DNA of 64,000 bases, from the NCBI GenBank assembly GCA_028023455.1, contig JAQFVV010012441.1:1919911-1983910 (forward strand), given 5' to 3'. Each line of letters starts with the position of its first letter. The stretch's first letter is position 1. Origin of the DNA: Epiperipatus broadwayi (Eukaryota > Onychophora > Udeonychophora > Euonychophora > Peripatidae). Below are positions 24,480 through 36,900 of the stretch, in pieces. The notes under the pieces are model-generated. The model saw only the letters and a program-made list of their open reading frames with translations, was not told the origin of the DNA and searched no databases. Both the position numbers and the translations under genes were made by a program.

Positions 24480-24829
24480 ATCATCATCACAAACCTTCAG
24501 AAAAATATTTCAGTTATGTACATTAATACAATCATCATCATATGACATATAGTCTTCCTGGACAACTTGCAAGACTTATTAACTTTTATTTGGCAGCAAT
24601 TTCTACAGTTATATAAGAACTTCAATTTACATTTTAAGTCTATTATTTTCAAAATGACCTTTCTCCATTCTTTTATAATCCACATTTCATTTGTCGTATT
24701 AAATACCATTGATATATATGTAATGCTATTATTCTTCAATACCTGTACTCCTTTGAAGTTATATATGTAATCTTGTAATTAAATATTAATAGAAGGAAAA
24801 TAAAAGAAACTATGTTAATATATAAATGT

Positions 24830-24900
24830 AAGCAAATCTTAATAAATAGACAGGCAGCTAACATAAAATCAATGAATTGTGGTAAGTTTAGAATTTAAGA
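24830..24900 (+). repeat. Fragment related to the 10.7-kb foldback
   Basis: AATAAATAGACAGGCAGCTA resembles AATAAATAGACAAGATGCTA at 11111-11130, and the upstream AGAAGGAAAATAAAAGAAAC also resembles the PLE tail. A weak relic. Confidence 0.3.
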
Positions 24901-25224
24901 GTATGTTTGAAGATACTTTAAAAAAAGAATTAGTGTTAGTTGACAAAAACTATGAAGCTAGTTAAAAGTGCTCCTAGGTGGATATAAAAACTTTTAATGT
25001 TGTACTTTATATATATTTATTTTACTGGATTTATTAATATTTAATTACAAGATTACATATATATATAATGATCATTATTTGAAATGAAAACATGTAAAAT
25101 TTAAATGTATTTTATTTTATAATTTATGATTAGTAATGTTTAAAGCTTGACAACAGCTGATGAAAATGCTTTCAAACCATTGAGTTTGACATAATTTATA
25201 ATTCAGAATTTAGTTTATATATAT

Positions 25225-26329
25225 ATTGTAAGGGTCACTTAAATTCACATAAATGCTCATGTACATGCTTATTTGCAAATCAGTAGTCTCTAATAAACAG
25301 CTTAACATATAAATAATTGAGGTCTACATAATAATAATAAAAATTAACTTACATGTATATTAGTAATGCCAATTAGAAAGCATTAGCTTTAAATAAAAAA
25401 ATAAAAAAAAATATTTCCCTAACTAGACATAACAATTAAAGATCCCACATATATACATAAAATAAAAGTAAGCCTATTGTTTAATAACCATAGAAACTAA
25501 CCAGAACTTGAACTTTAGAACGTGAAGATGATCTAAGTCTAGCATAGCCAAGCAACACATTGTTCAAAAGGTAAAAGTTTATGATTCAATTACTTAATTA
25601 AAAAAATTAATTAACTCAACAATCATTATATATAAAAACCTTGTGAAGAAAAAATAGAATAATAACATGTAGTGTATTTTCTAAATATTCGAAAATCAGA
25701 ATTGCTAAAAAAGATGGTTGACTAAGTCAATGGAATTAATTATTCATTTACATACACTTTGACAACAAGAAATTCATCTATAAAATCGCAAATTTATACC
25801 CACGGGAGTTTCGTATTAATCAGCAACCATTCAGAAGAATATAAATATTATTAATTGTGAAAACTATGAAGGGAATAGCAGCATATTTTTCGAATATTAT
25901 CAGAAGAATAATTTTGCATCTGTTACAAAATCGCATTTTAAAACTTTTAACTTTAAATAATTTATAAGCAAGAATACTTAAGGTATTTAAAAGCTATTCC
26001 AATGTTTCCAACTAAACACATTACCATGGAGATCTTATGCAGATGCTTATCAGAAAATGTAAATATTCATTCATTGCACTTATATAAAATTGAGGATATT
26101 GTTATTTATGTAGATGGTCAACCACAACTCTCTGAGTTTGAAATCTGTGGTGTAATGGAACCTGAAATAGGGGTAGAAAGTGGAACTGATATAAATTGTG
26201 TTCAGATTTAATGCATAATCATTTGCACCAGTCATTAGAGATGGATGCAATCATACATCAGGTTATTCATCACCTCATTCCCTGCATCCTACAATAAGAC
26301 ACTATACCAAACTGTAATAAGATGTGGCT

Positions 26330-26360
<31 letters not shown>

Positions 26361-26390
26361 ATGTAAAAACCAGACCATAAAATTTTCACA
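25225..26390 (+). repeat. ~1.2-kb dispersed repeat D, copy 1
   Basis: Begins TGTAAGGGTCACTT and is collinear with 29306-30155 plus 31164-31470. Shared landmarks are TAATAAACAGCTTAACATAT, TTTATACCCACGGGAGTTTC, GATTAAGTAATTG-type blocks, TTGTTATTTATGTAGAT and TTAATGCATAATCATTTG. The TG start suggests an LTR but no TG..CA end was confirmed. An open frame of 69 codons (26002-26211) is not preserved in the other copy and is probably chance. Confidence 0.75.
26329..26357. repeat. (CT)n microsatellite
   Basis: About 14 CT units inside repeat D. The other copy has only CTACTCTCC here. Confidence 0.95.
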
Positions 26391-26989
26391 TCCAAATCTT
26401 AGGGGCACAACACAGTGATTTGCCATGAACTACAACCATAGTGTAAAAAAAAAAATTTAATTTAATTTTTTTAATATGGATTAGCACCCAGATGGATCCA
26501 GCAGGATAACAACAATGAATACAACCAACTGGAAAAAACTCCAAATTAACAATAACTAACCATAAAGGGATGAGAATATACCAAGGAAGCCTCACCTTAA
26601 ACAAAAAAAACATAAACTGCTAGCAAATATAAGGTAATCAGAAACATCAAATTAGTGAATAATTATATAAATAAAATTTAAAAAGTAAAATAATCAGATG
26701 AATTAAACACACTTAAATGACTTAGGCATTAAATGACAACATTAGTAATAAAACTTGTTAGTGGGATGAATTAAGATTAAAGCATCAGTGGTAAAGCTAA
26801 ACATATGATTCCACAGCAATCATTTATTATACTCAGAGAAACAAAGAACAATTATAAACAAAAACAGACAAATTAAGAATTAATGTTAAATAGAAACAGA
26901 AAGAGCTTGGAGAAAATAGAAATGGAGCATTATGAAAGGAACAATATTAAGCACTAGTAGCTATGAAGAAGGGGATCAGAATAATAATA

Positions 26990-28080
26990 TTGGGCAAAGG
27001 TTGATACTGACCCAGGTACTAGAGGGATCACTAGCTGAAATCAATCCCTCTATGCAAGTTCACATCACTGACACAATGATACTCTAAATCTGAGGAGCAT
27101 TCAAAGAGATCACTCTACCACCCAGCATTGAAATACCCCAGAATACCCAATCCTGATGGATTTGAAAGCCATGGGACAAATACTCCCAAACCCTGGTGGC
27201 CCAGCTGAGTAACATAGGCCTTTAGATGAATCAAATGAAAGTAAACATATGAGTCCAGATGGATCAAATGATAGAAAAAATGGAAAATAAGATGGATCAA
27301 ATAATAGAAGAAATGGGAAATAAAATGGACCATAAGATGGATAAAATGATAGAAAAAATAGGAAATAAGATGGACCACAAGATGGACAGTTTGGTTGGAA
27401 GAGACATTAAAGTCAAACTTACAAAGTGTAAAATTGGGATGGAACAACTGTTCATATGGTTGAACATCATGCAATGAACAGAGATGGGCCATAAAACTCA
27501 GAATAGTCATGATGTAGAAAATGAACTAGAGAATGATATGAATGTATCTACTAAAAAAACTTGATATGAGAAGGGTCCCCAGTGGACAATTTACTCTCCC
27601 ACATCAGTCAGTATTCTTCATGAAAGATCAACCCTTAATATTTAAGTTGAAAGAGATAATTCCAAATATGTCACAAACCAACCCTGATGATCATATATTG
27701 ATCACACAAATAAATACCCCATATGTTAAAGACAACATGGAGGAATATATGGAAGACAACACAATGATAAACAGATTTGATGTGTATTTAAAATCATATT
27801 TCCACAAAATAAAATACACATGTCTTCACAATTCAATGTCAGAGAACTGAGGAACAATTTTCAAGTTAACACATTGATGATTATGATGGCTATCATAAAA
27901 GAAGGTTGTCATAATAAAAACACCAAGCTTGTAGACACAAATGAAGTCAACTGGTTTGATCATCATAACTATGCATTAGGGCAGTTAAAATACCTTCATA
28001 ACAAAGAAGATCATCAAAATATAAAAAACCAACAGGGTATAATGATAATAACCACAACACAAGCCACCTAACAAAAGGTC
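26990..28080 (+). pseudogene. Possible relic of an LTR-element gag region
   Basis: A GC-richer stretch with three overlapping or adjacent plus-strand frames (27259-27477, 27542-27850, 27820-28071). The first encodes a heptad-like repeat array (MDQMIEKMENKMDQIIEEM...) built from imperfect 30-45-bp DNA repeats, similar in character to the coiled-coil ORF of the 5.5-kb LTR element. The others look like one frameshifted protein with charged, Asn/His-rich sequence. I recognise no catalytic motif. No LTRs were found around it. Gag relic is the best guess; other decayed transposon protein is possible. Confidence 0.28.
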
Positions 28081-28439
28081 AACATTTCCAAAAATTATGT
28101 AAAACCTATTAAGATCCTTCCATGTTCATCAGACATGAAAATGTTAGTGCTTAAAAACACTTATACAAGAATGGACCTCATTGATTATGACGTGGGAACA
28201 GCAAATGGATGAAACCTACAAGAATATCTCTAGATATAATAAAAGTAAATAAATAAATAAAAATATGCACATATATATTTGTGTATATATATTCACCAAC
28301 ATTATGCACAAACAAAAGATATTCAAAGTAAGCACAATAAGGATATGTGCATGTGAACCTATATATAATGTAGACCATAATTTATAACTATTTAGCTAAA
28401 TTATAGTATATACCATTTAAATAAGATAAAACCTATTTT

Positions 28440-28530
28440 TTTCAGGGGTCATAGCAATGGCCAGAAAGTGAACCCAATAACCCAGGACAACTGCTTGTAA
28501 GGCAGCAGTGCTGACCTCTTGACGCTTAAC
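28440..28530 (-). mobile_element. tRNA-only SINE, copy 2, with 14-bp target duplication
   Basis: On the minus strand the element reads as a tRNA-like module with A-box CAAGAGGTCAGC, an anticodon loop around CTTACAA, a B-box-like GGGTTCACTTTC and the end GCTATGACCCC. It is bounded exactly by ATAAAACCTATTTT at 28426-28439 and 28531-28544. A 14-bp direct duplication is the hallmark of LINE-mediated retroposition. The whole insert is 91 bp. Confidence 0.85.
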
Positions 28531-28544
28531 ATAAAACCTATTTT

Positions 28545-29300
28545 ATTTAATAAATATATTATTCCAAAAATACCAACCACCAATTGACTTTGAACAATGT
28601 AATAGAGAAATAAGAGAGAAAGCAGAACAGAGAAGTGGAAATAAAAGAACTACCCACCAATGCAAGATAGGAGATGGGATATTTATTAAAACCTTTAACC
28701 CCAGTAAACAAATAGAGAAGAGGTGAAAAAAACCTATAATGTAATAATTTTAAGGCCATATTTAGGGCAGCCATAAGGAATAGATCCTAATGCTTGTAGT
28801 ATGCATTAGAATTTCATATTAAAGTTTTTAAAATGAGGAAAGAAAATGAAGGTATTAATTAGAGCAAAGGGTCAGCTATTTCAATGGTGAGAGCATACCC
28901 CAGCTGGCAAGAAAAGCCACTTAGGCTATACTTTTGAGAAAACCAATTAGGAGCTAATCCATACACAGAAATATCCTCCATGATTCATGTACCTTCAAGA
29001 AAATCTAATAAGACTCCAAAAGAAAGCAGGATGAAGAAGTAACAAAATCTTACATTTGCCCTCTACAATAGAGCCATATCATCAGTTTGGTTTAAGTCCT
29101 TCCATAATGTGAAAAAAACACTCTCATGCCAATCTTATGCTTGGATGAGTAACAAAAAAGGAAAAAGAGTGACTAGATTGTGAATAGATCAAATAAGCAT
29201 TATATAGAACAATGTATATCCAACTTTAAACAGATATATACACACTTAAAAAATTGATATTTCCCAACTATATCAGAAAATTTCAGTCCTGTAAGGATAG
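28545..29300. other. Unassigned stretch
   Basis: GC-richer patches (28860-29170) without recognisable protein or RNA. Confidence 0.35.
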
Positions 29301-29305
29301 GAGTG

Positions 29306-31470
29306 TTGTGAGGGTCACTTCCAACTTATATAAACACTCATGGATATGCTTGTTTGCAAATCAGTACTCTCTAATAAACAGCTCAACATATAAATAATTG
29401 AGATCCACATAATAATAAAAAAATTTAACTTACACACATATTAGTAATATTAATTAGAAATCATTAGCTTTAAATAAAAAATAAAAAAATATTTCCCTAA
29501 CTAGACAACAACTAAAGATTAAAGATCCCACATATATAGATAAAATAAAAGTAAACCTATTGTTTAATAACCACTGAAACTAACCAGGACTTGAACTTTA
29601 GAACATGAAGATGATCTAGTCAAGCAACCCATTGTTCAAAAGATAAAATTTTATGATTCAATTACTTAGATGAAAACATTAATTAATTCAACTATCACTA
29701 TATATAAAAACTCGTGAAGAAAAATAAAAGAAAAAATATATAGTGTACTTTCTAAAGATTTGAAGATCTGAATTGCTAAAAAAGATGGTTGACTAAGTGA
29801 AAGGAATTATTCCTTTACATACCCTTTGCCATCAAGAAATTTATCTATAAGATCACAAATTTATACCCAAGGGAGTTTCATATTAGTCAGCGACCATTCA
29901 GAAGAATATAAATATCATTAATTGTGAAAACTATAAGGGAATAGCTGCATATCATTTGAATATTATCAGAAGAGTTATTTTGCATCTGTTAATATATATA
30001 TATATATATATATTGCATTTTAAAGCTTTTAACTTTAAATAATTTATAAGTAAGGATACTTGTTATTTAAAAGCTATTCCAATGTTTTCCAGCTTAACAA
30101 CTTGCCGTGTAGGTCTAGTGTAAATGCTTATCAGAAGATATAAACATTAATTCATCAGTTGAATGCCTAATTGAGATGCAAAAATTTGATAGAATAACCT
30201 ACTTTAGTTTCATTATATCAGCTTGCAGAGAATGGAATGGACATTATGAGAGGGCAGCACCATACTGGAGCCGACCAACAGGGCTTCATCCTACCAATGT
30301 ATGAGTCACAGAAGAAGTATGAATCTACAAGATCAAGAGACATTGATGTGAGGTTTAGAAACATTTTGTAGGATATTCTCGAACCAAAATTGTTGTTCAA
30401 ATCATTTAAATAAATCATCTAATCTCTAAACTTTATCTTGATCAATGGGGAAGCACATACCTAGCTCGGATCATTCCATTTCTCAAATCACAAAATGAAA
30501 AGGAGGTATTACAGCTTATAAGATGAACAAACATTTTTGTTTTATAATAAATAAAATTTAGGTTTCTCTTCTTGGACAAACTTGACAGATCATCCAACTT
30601 AATATGAGGGTTAAGATTTATCTTTGCTCACATTAAGAACATTCACTATCTACAGAGCAGAATTGTTTTTTAAATTTGTTATACTAATTAACTAATTCTT
30701 GTTTTTTTTTTCCTGGTATGAAAAACTAATCTTCCTGAATACTTGTGCTTTACTATCAGCAGTAGATCATTAATATACAGGGGGTTTCTTTTCCAAGGAA
30801 GAGAGACTTTGTCAGTTGGAATAAACTGCAAGGACATCAACCACTATACTACTGTTTGGGTTTAAATATAAACTTGTTAGGATTCTTATTGTAAATTGTA
30901 ATGAATTTATAAATACTTAGTTCTAATGATGCACACCTAACAGGGATAGAAAATGTATAATTTGAGTCATCAATTATCTTATTAAATGTTAGGGATGCAT
31001 TGTTAAAATAAAAACATGTTAAACTATTTTGACACTTTGAGAAGTCTCTGATTTATCAAAATCATTCTATTTTAGCATGATTACATATTATTTAAATTAT
31101 ATGCACACACATACTTTGTTTTCTTATGTCATAATATTTTATCAAGGTTGGTTGGAAAGTCACTAATTCATTGCACTTATATAAAACTAAGGATATTGTT
31201 ATTTATGTAGATTCACCCTGTAGAGTGTCAACTGCAACTTCTCCCTGAGTTTGAAATCTGTGGTATAATGGAACCTGAAAGATGGAAGTAGGTGAACTGA
31301 TATAAATTGTGTTCAGATTTAATGCATAATCATTTGAGCTAGCCATTAGAGATGGATGCAATCATTCATCAGATTCTTTATCACCTCACTCATGGCATCC
31401 TACAAGAAGTTCCTAGATCTGACTGTAGTAAGATGTGACTCTACTCTCCCATGCAAAAACCGAACCATTA
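29306..31470 (+). repeat. Repeat D, copy 2, split by an insertion
   Basis: Aligns to copy 1 from TGTGAGGGTCACTT to 30155, breaks, and resumes at 31164 (AATTCATTGCACTTATATAAA) to about 31470. The break is an insertion described next. Copy 2 has also lost the CT tract. Confidence 0.75.
30156..31163. mobile_element. ~1.0-kb insertion in repeat D with 8-bp target duplication
   Basis: TAATTCAT occurs at 30148-30155 and 31164-31171, exactly at the ends of the segment missing from copy 1. The insert starts CAGTTGAATGCC and ends GGAAAGTCAC. An 8-bp duplication and a CAG start fit a hAT-type DNA transposon, but terminal inverted repeats are not obvious. A 66-codon minus-strand frame (30218-30418) sits in its GC-richest part, with no match that I recognise. 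Non-autonomous or internally deleted element. Confidence 0.6.
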
Positions 31471-31479
31471 CAATATAAA

Positions 31480-32370
31480 AAGAGAGAGAGACAAAATATA
31501 GCTTTATAATCAATATCTCTACAGATATGAGTCTATTTTTGTGCATGTGTCTTTCTCTGTTTATATATATTAAAAAAAGTAAAAATCCTAAAAACTTACA
31601 TAGTGTAATGGTTTTTTCTTTATCTCTCAATATAAAATCTTAAAATAGTAAGTAGATTAATAGACATTACCAGAAAGGCTGACAACTGAAGGTTAACAAA
31701 ATGCTTACAATTTTCTTCTTCACTTTATCCTTTAACAAAAATGTATATATTTATTTGTTTGTCATCAATAATAGAGATAGAAGAAATTGACATTCTTTAG
31801 AAATCTTCCTGTTTCAAACCAAATTTGATCTTTAAGTCATAGTCTTGTTAGACTAAATTATGACACCTTGAGAAGTTTGACTTAGTAGTAATTCAGAATT
31901 TTTTAAAAAAACTCATTTTGTGGCATTAAATAAAATCATTAAGCTCAACCTGTCTTTTTGAGTTTGAAAAGGCAGAAGTTTTCTATAGAAACTATTCATA
32001 TAGCTTATATGTTGCAACTTAAAATTCTTGCACATATACATATAAAATGTTTTATGGCTACTTAACTTCAAATATTTGGTTGCAGATATAATTATATCCA
32101 ATATCCAAGCAATGAGATAGAAGTAAACTTTATAATAAAAATTATTTCTAGGCATAATCTTGTAAGCATGTGTATAAAAAAGTGATTTAATAGAGAACAG
32201 GCTTTGTACAAGTTAAATGTGTTCTCACCTGTGTTATATCTACATTCAGAAATCTAAATTTAAAAAATTATATATCACAATCTATAAATCCAAAGTTCAA
32301 TGGCAACTTACATTCATTAATCTTTTTTAAAGGTTTTACAAATACTGACATATGTTACACTATACTAAAC
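31480..32370. other. AT-rich stretch with a possible inverted pair
   Basis: No gene seen. GATCTTTAAGTCATAGTCTTG near 31830 lacks a partner. Minus-strand frames at 31400-31630 and 31913-32155 are unremarkable. Confidence 0.35.
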
Positions 32371-33400
32371 CAGTTTTAAATATGCTTCTTCTTTGGTTGG
32401 TTAACATTTAAAGTTATTTGTAAATGAGATGTAATTATCTTTCTAAGAGATTCTATAGAAATATGATGGAGTCTGTGATTTCTAATATCTTCTTTATTAT
32501 TATTTTTAAACATCCCATTATTACTTCATTGATCCCAATCATCTGGTACTATGCACCATGTAAATGTTGTATATAGCTTTGCCAACATTTTTTTCAATTT
32601 CTGAATTTTCTACTTTTAAGATATCTATAATAAATTCATTCTTTCCTAGAGCTTTTTCTTCTTCACTATTCAAAAGGTATAATAATTGCAGACAATATTT
32701 TTTTGTTTTTTATTACTATATAATTCTTTATGGAAGTCTTCTAGATATTTTATGACATCATATCTCTTTTTAGTGATAGTTCCGTATTTCCTTTTTTTGC
32801 TAAAACAACTTTTTTTTTAATACCAGGATGTTGGTTTGCATTTTTGAGACTTTTCTTCTATAGTTGTTTTAACAATTCACAATTACATTTGTTAATATCA
32901 TACAACATTTTACATAACTCTAGATATTGAATCATTTTAAAATGTTTTATATTCCTTAATTCTTCATATATTTTATTGTCTCAGTAAAAAGTTCACTGAT
33001 AAATTGTTGTTTTTTTCTGTGGCCATTTTTCTTGCAGTTCTTAATAGAGAACTAATTACCTTATTATTAATTTTAATCATGTTTGAACTGTCTTTGAAGT
33101 CTAAAATATATTTGTGAGTTCTAATTTAAAATCATTGGATATGTTTCTGAAGATTAGGAATATCAACTTGTAATATGCTCTTTTCAAATAGTTTTCATTT
33201 CTGTAATTTTGGGTTAATATTTCTCACTAATTGATTATTACTCTTTGCATCAATTCTATTCATAAGACCACAATCTTAAATATATACTTTCAGCTAATCA
33301 AAATATAACTCAATTTTGCTTTACCTTCAGTTGGTTGCTTTTATATCAATATTTTTTAACATTTTTCTTAAAAAAGAATTCATAATATTTTTAAACCACT

Positions 33401-33700
33401 AAACATCACATGATCACCATTTCTTATGCTTGCTCATAGCTGCTAGTCAAACAGGTAAAAGTCTCCATACAGTAGTGCCACTCAGTGCAAGCCAAAGTGA
33501 TCAATGGATGCCAGAAGGTTTGTGCATAAAATCCCTATCTTACTGATGAAAGCCACAAGCTAGAAACTAGTCTGGGAATATTGGATGAGTAGGCACTAGA
33601 TAGAAATTTTATGCACAAATCTGTTATCTATTGATTACTCTGGCTTGCACTGAGTAGTGCTACTGTAAGGAGAGTTTTTCCTGTTTTAATAACAATATTT
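33401..33700. mobile_element. Foldback family B, copy 2, nested in the LINE
   Basis: Inverted arms pair GTAGTGCCACTCAGTGCAAG with CTTGCACTGAGTAGTGCTAC, then GGTTTGTGCATAAAAT with ATTTTATGCACAAA. LINE coding sequence resumes on both sides, so this insertion is younger than the LINE. The loop region contains the best family B hammerhead-like motif. Confidence 0.8.
33534..33582 (+). ncRNA. Hammerhead-ribozyme-like motif (family B)
   Basis: CTGATGA (33543-33549), stem II AGC-CACAA-GCT (3 bp inside an A/A mismatch), GAAA (33563-33566), stem III AC/GU closing loop UA, then the canonical cleavage triplet GUC ending at 33572. Stem I would be TCTTA (before the core) with TGGGA (after the triplet), 5 bp including two G-U pairs. 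Every fixed core position of the type I hammerhead (C3 U G A N G A9, G12 A A, U16.1 H17) is present. Predicted by hand folding only. Confidence 0.5.
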
Positions 33701-34139
33701 TTTATTTTTCTGTGAACACTGCAAGTCTGTGCTCTATCTTATTTCAGTTATCATACCCAAATTTATCTGCAATACTTTCATCTTTTAATCATTTATTTAT
33801 TTTACTGTTAAAATCTCTCATAATAGTCTTAAAATGTTTGATATGATCAAAAAAAATTTTCTAAATCAATATAAAAATCCTCTATTTCTTTATCACAATG
33901 TGAACTTGTCAGAGCATAAACATATCTTTTATATAATAAGTAATTTCATCACTAGTGAATCCTATAATACCTTTGCTTCCATATTTGTGCCTTTGTAGTA
34001 AAACACTACAGTTTAATTTTTAAATCATCTCATTTTTTTTCTTTTAATTTTATAAAGTCCGAGAATGCCCCATTTAATGTTAGAGAATTCCTTTTTTAAT
34101 TAAAGCAGTTATTCTTCACTATCTGTTATTTCAGATACA

Positions 34140-35875
34140 TAAATAAAATTATCATTGATTAAAAGACTGGTTTTATAATCAGAGGATATTAATAATAGCT
34201 TGGCTAATGACTTTATAACTTTTTGCAAATAAAAATCACAATTTAGTTTTCATGATTGTAAATATCTATTAATCCCGATTTTGTAATGCAATAGCTACAA
34301 GAGGTATCTAATACCGCTTATGAGAAAAGTATTATTTATAACATTTTTATTATTACAAATCTGATTTTTTATAACATAAAAAATAAAAGAAATATAAGCA
34401 TAGATTGTAAAGTAAAGTTTCTAACAGAAATCAGTAAGTTGCTTAAAAAGGGGGGAAAGAAAAGAAGTTACTTGTGTGCCTATTTTTAGGAAAAAATATT
34501 ACTGCTTCCATAAAGAAGTTGCTTGATTTCTTTTAGGGAAAATCAATCTATTTCTTTATTATATTGATGATAATAATAATACAATAAATAAATTTTACTT
34601 TTATTATTGTAAAAATTACTTGTAAAAAAAGTAAGTAAAAAGATAGATCGTAATAAGCAGAGAAATAAATTTTGTCGTGTTTAGAGTTTAGACTACAAAT
34701 GAGATGAAATACCACTACACTCCAAATAAGTGGATAAAACATAAATTATGTGAGATAGATTTAAATGAGTTTGGGTTTTTCAAAATATGAACATATCTAG
34801 GAAAGTACTAAACAACATGTTCAGTTTATAAAATTCTATAAAATCAAGAAATACGAACATTTATAGCAGTAGCCTATGCTGATAATATCCATTGAGAGTT
34901 AAAAAGATCATTCATATACATATTTATTTTGCCTTGAAGAAAATTTAACTAATAATCGAGTGAAGTATTATTAGACAACTGCTATGATGTTTTATGGTCT
35001 TATAACTCAAAGATAAGTCAGTAAATTCATCATGTTCTGTGATGCAGGGTAATGACTACTTCTCCATGTTTATTTACCATATGGACAAAATAGCATTTGT
35101 AATATTAAAAAGTGTGTATTTTTAATATTAACGTATATTATAATAAAACGAATTTACAAGTATTAAACTGAATTGACTCCATAAATTATTTTAAATTTAT
35201 TTCCCAGAAAATAAAACTATTGTTTGTTATAAAAGTAAACTTAAATTTACTAATAGTTTGCGCAAAAAATTAGATGTATAAATAGATACATATTTGCATT
35301 TGTGAATATATACTTATGTGTATATGTATATAAATTGCTCAAATGTTTGCTCTTTGAAATTGTAATATAACAATATTATTAATTAATATCAAATTATTAT
35401 ATAATCTAATATTTATTTTGCTAAAAAAAAAAAACCCTCTAAATTGATGTCTTTATATTTTGGATTTAAAATGAAATAATAAAACATTTTTATTTTTACA
35501 TAGAAATTTTTAGAAATATAACGTTTTTAATCATAATTTTTATAGAAAAATTTTTAATTAATAAAGAAACTCCTATTTTGATACTTACATTTGCAAATAA
35601 ATTTAAAATTAATGACTTTAAAAGTGGTGTAAAGTTTTTATTTTTATGATATCATATTTTTTAGCTTTACTTTTTATGGTGCATTAACTTTATGGATCAT
35701 ATAATTTTTAATTTTTATTATTATGTGAAAATTGCGTCACCAATAAAAATCAAAATTGCATATATGGGATATAAAAAGTTAATAAAATTTTAAAAAATAT
35801 AATCTTTTATAAATAAATTAAAGATTTTGAGATTGTTGTTAAATTCTAGGCATTTTCAAATTAAATTTATCTATT
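34140..35875. other. AT-rich non-coding stretch
   Basis: No feature supported. Poly-A and poly-T runs are frequent. Confidence 0.5.
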
Positions 35876-35889
35876 ATTGATGAATGTCG

Positions 35890-36062
35890 TGCAACTACCT
35901 ATCTATTTATCCATCTATCTATTATTTATTTGTCTGTATGTCTATTCTATTTACTCTATCCATTTCTCCATTCTACCACAAATTCATTCACCCATCTATC
36001 TAGCTACATATCCATCTATCCTCTATCCATCTGTCCATTCATCTATCTATCCATCTATCTGA
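35890..36062. repeat. Degenerate CTAT/CCAT tetranucleotide repeat
   Basis: Imperfect CTATCTAT/ATCCATCTATC units. The 61-codon frame across it is just the translated repeat. Confidence 0.9.
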
Positions 36063-36079
36063 TGGCTTATTTATCATCA

Positions 36080-36900
36080 TTATTTTCAAATGATTTACTA
36101 TAGGATAAATGTCTCTCCAAGTTCAGTCCAGTTTCTCCAATCTCTAGCCTATATTTTTTCACATCATCCAGTGCACTTTCTTATTTCATACATCTATCTC
36201 ATATGTGGTCTATTTCTAATTTTTTTTACACTATCTTGGAATCCAGTTTAAGGTTCCAGTTATTTATCTAATATTATCTCTTGTAGCAATATCTCGAGCC
36301 CAACTTCACTTCAATCTCTATGTGTTTTAATAATGTCAAAAACACCTATTTGTTCTCTCACCCATGTATTTTGTTTTTGGTCTTTTATTGTTACTCCTAA
36401 CATACATCTCTTCATACTTCATGGAGTTGTCTAAAGTTTCTGTGTTGCAAATCTCAGAACAAGTATAACCAGTAAAACACATTTATTAAAAGCCTTTCTT
36501 TTCAAATACATAGGCATATTTCCTTTTAATATCAAGTTATTTCTGCCAAAATTATTCCAAGGAAGTTTAATTTTATGATTAATTTTATCCATTATGCTTC
36601 CAGCTGTCATAATAATCTGACCAGGATATTTTGTAGTTATCAACTTTTTATTTTCTTCTTTTGAAAAAATCCATTGAATATTCCTTTAGTATTTTTAATA
36701 TTTAGTATTTTTAATATTACTTTCATCAGATAACTTTTGCAAAATTTTATGAATCTCCAAAGCATTATTTGCTAAAACAATTATATTATCTACAAAATCT
36801 AGATAATTTGAATAATCTCTATTTATTTTTTCTTCCTTAGCTTCACATTTTTATCCATGAAATAATTCTTGCAAAACTGCTATAGGAAATGTTAGAGATT
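36080..36900 (-). pseudogene. RTE-like LINE, RT C-terminal half (decayed)
   Basis: On the minus strand the frames give DYSNYLDFVDNIIVLANNA (RT catalytic block; the usual FADD is here FVDN), EIHKILQKLSDES, YPGQIIMTAGSIMDKINHK, FGRNNLILKGNMPMYLKRKA, FNKCVLLVI, and a tail WARDIATRDN and NWIPR. These follow the standard order: palm, thumb ('YLGQIIT..G..MDEI..R'), C-terminal domain. The 36431-36643 stretch is still open. The catalytic aspartate pair is altered and frameshifts occur, so it is not functional. Same family as the copies at 32.4, 37.7 and 61.5 kb. Confidence 0.72.

Larger units (their letters stand above)
32380..34135 (-). pseudogene. RTE-like LINE, endonuclease to RT N-terminus (decayed, interrupted)
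   Basis: Read on the minus strand from 34135, frames give WGILGLYKIKRKK (endonuclease 'W.I.GLxETRxK'), then NMEAKVL, then RGFLY, then LRLL*EIL where 'xIMGDFN' is expected. This is the EN order of RTE-type LINEs. After the foldback at 33401-33700 come NRIDAKSNNQLVRNINPKLQK, ISSLLRTARKMATEK and finally VPDDW, then NHRLHHISIESLRKIITSHL and NVNQPKK, the block before the RT palm ('NYRPI.LL....K..TK.I..RL......NQP...AGFR'). It stops there, so most of the RT is missing. Many stops: dead. Confidence 0.7.

Noticed and set aside
25150-25195. CTGATGAAAATGCTTTCAAACC as another hammerhead
   Set aside because: G12 is replaced by C and neither stem I nor stem III forms convincingly; no second copy was seen.
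36715-36740. CTGATGA on the minus strand near the LINE
   Set aside because: It codes for the conserved LSDES of the reverse transcriptase and has no GAAA partner at the right distance.
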